NCBI GenBank assembly: GCA_009702525.1
Contig: WLHW01000069.1
Location: 1 to 5,560 of the forward strand
Source: Actinomycetota bacterium
GTDB taxonomy: Bacteria > Actinomycetota > Actinomycetes > Nanopelagicales > Nanopelagicaceae
Direction of reading: 5' to 3'
DNA length: 5,560 bases
The notes below the pieces were generated by a model that searched no databases, was not told where the DNA came from, and was given only the letters and a program-made list of their open reading frames with translations. This document shows, one piece after another, positions 4,850 to 5,560 of this stretch. How positions within the stretch are numbered: the first letter of the stretch is position 1; the number at the start of each line of letters is the position of its first letter. The translations under genes were made by a program, and so were the position numbers.

Positions 4850-5560
4850 TCAAATACCCGTAATTCTTACTGCAGCAAGTGCAACGCCGCCAACAATAAC
4901 CCAGGCCATCAGACCCATCAGCATAGGGCGCGGTCCAATAGCTCGTATAGCTTTCCAGCGAACCCCTGAACCTAGGGCTACAAGTCCTGCGCCTAACAAA
5001 AGTTTGCTGGTTAAGACAATATCGTCATGTAAGCGCGCTGGTACATCAATCGTATTTTGCAGAATAGCGACTGCGATAAAGCCAAGAACAAAAAATGGGA
5101 TCAAAGGAACTTTTGCACTATTCGTTGAGCTTTCACCTTGTGACGTTAAGTATCGGCGGTGGCGAATTGAAAGAATCAAAACAATGGGTGCTAGTAAACA
5201 AACTCGAGCAAGTTTTATTACAACTGCGGATTTAACAGCGTCATCGCTCCACACCGATGCGGTTGCAATTACTTGACCTACATCATGAACTGCAGCTCCA
5301 GCCCATGCACCAAATGTTTGATCGCTTAAACCCATGAGGTGACCTAAGAATGGTAAAACAAAAATTGAAAGCGTTCCACATAAGGAGATCAGACCGATTG
5401 CATATGAAGTCTCTTCTTGCGTTGCACGAGTTTGAGGTCGGATTGCTGCAACTGCAGTAGCACCACAAACCCCAAAGCCAACACCAATGAGTAAACCTAA
5501 TTCACCCGTCATTTTGAATAGTTTTGATAGACCAAGAATTCCAAAGATCGTAAAACTGAC
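4850..5560 (-). CDS. yeiH: YeiH/UPF0324-family membrane protein, C-terminal part (cut by right edge)
   Basis: The frame is open from the right edge to TGA at 4850-4852, giving 236 residues of a family usually about 330-350 long. The ATG at 5512 is internal: the 16 codons before it (ending GLSKLFK) continue the frame, so about 100 N-terminal residues lie outside. Numbered from that Met, family signatures are IGVGFGVCGATAVAA (9-23), FGAWAGAAVHDVGQV (67-81), KLARVCLLAPIVL (100-112) and the C-terminal GLVALGSGVRWKAI with PRPMLMGLMAWVI. Several hydrophobic segments mark an integral inner-membrane protein. UPF0324 proteins are annotated as putative sulfate exporters, but the substrate is not well established. 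It precedes the small Cys/His protein on the same strand and may form an operon with it. Confidence 0.88.
   Translation of the reverse strand, partial: VSFTIFGILGLSKLFKMTGELGLLIGVGFGVCGATAVAAIRPQTRATQEETSYAIGLISLCGTLSIFVLPFLGHLMGLSDQTFGAWAGAAVHDVGQVIATASVWSDDAVKSAVVIKLARVCLLAPIVLILSIRHRRYLTSQGESSTNSAKVPLIPFFVLGFIAVAILQNTIDVPARLHDDIVLTSKLLLGAGLVALGSGVRWKAIRAIGPRPMLMGLMAWVIVGGVALAAVRITGI

Noticed and set aside
4803..4853. N-terminal extension of the small Cys/His protein from a TTG start
   Set aside because: The TTG overlaps the stop of the YeiH-type gene and has no suitable ribosome binding site. The ATG at 4802 has AGGGAG at ideal distance, and the Cys/His pattern begins right there.
5004..5276. 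Plus-strand open frame of 90 codons
   Set aside because: It is antisense to the clearly conserved YeiH-type gene and shows no family features.
4850..5512. YeiH-type gene as a complete 220-residue protein starting at the ATG at 5512
   Set aside because: The frame stays open to the window edge with plausible family sequence, and the family is about 100 residues longer. The Met is internal.
1..5560. CRISPR array, insertion sequence or transposase
   Set aside because: No regularly spaced direct repeats, terminal inverted repeats with a transposase frame, or Cas-like proteins can be seen.

Overview
The window looks like chromosomal DNA of a low-GC actinobacterium. The left edge has the order tRNA-Thr(GGU), tRNA-Met(CAU), rpmG on the minus strand, a conserved actinobacterial arrangement (thrT-metT-rpmG upstream of the hadABC/secE-nusG region in mycobacteria). 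Base composition by eye is only in the 40s percent GC, intergenic spaces are short, and there is a sugar-type ABC importer without its own ATPase. Together these suggest a streamlined freshwater lineage such as the acI/Nanopelagicales group. That placement is inference; the sequence alone does not prove it.

Every supported gene is on the minus strand, so the region reads from right to left. At the right edge is the C-terminal part of a YeiH/UPF0324-family membrane protein, cut by the window. It is followed by a 56-residue Cys/His-rich protein of unknown function, preceded by a perfect 14-bp palindrome. A 194-bp intergenic stretch follows, carrying a perfect operator-like palindrome (AGTGGTC-A-GACCACT), two further palindromes in the probable leader and a good ribosome binding site. 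This is the likely control region of the next operon.

That operon encodes a Tat-type lipoprotein solute-binding protein, two MalF/MalG-type permeases overlapping by ATGA, and a zinc-independent quinone-oxidoreductase-like MDR enzyme. The enzyme starts 2 nt after the second permease, and its ribosome binding site lies inside that permease's last two codons. The set is a carbohydrate or related solute importer (CUT1-like) plus one redox enzyme. No ATP-binding subunit is present, so a shared MsiK-type ATPase encoded elsewhere is expected. The first codons of the MalF-like permease contain a perfect 14-bp stem with a 6-nt loop, a plausible device for setting binding protein above permease expression.

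Left of the oxidoreductase are tRNA-Thr, tRNA-Met and the first five codons of rpmG. The tRNA-Thr gene is abutted by small hairpins and flanked by imperfect direct repeats. No CRISPR array, insertion sequence or clear mobile element is visible. The observations most worth following are the hairpin at the permease start, the FadR-type operator and the small zinc-finger-like protein with its palindromic upstream site. None of them amounts to proof of a new system.
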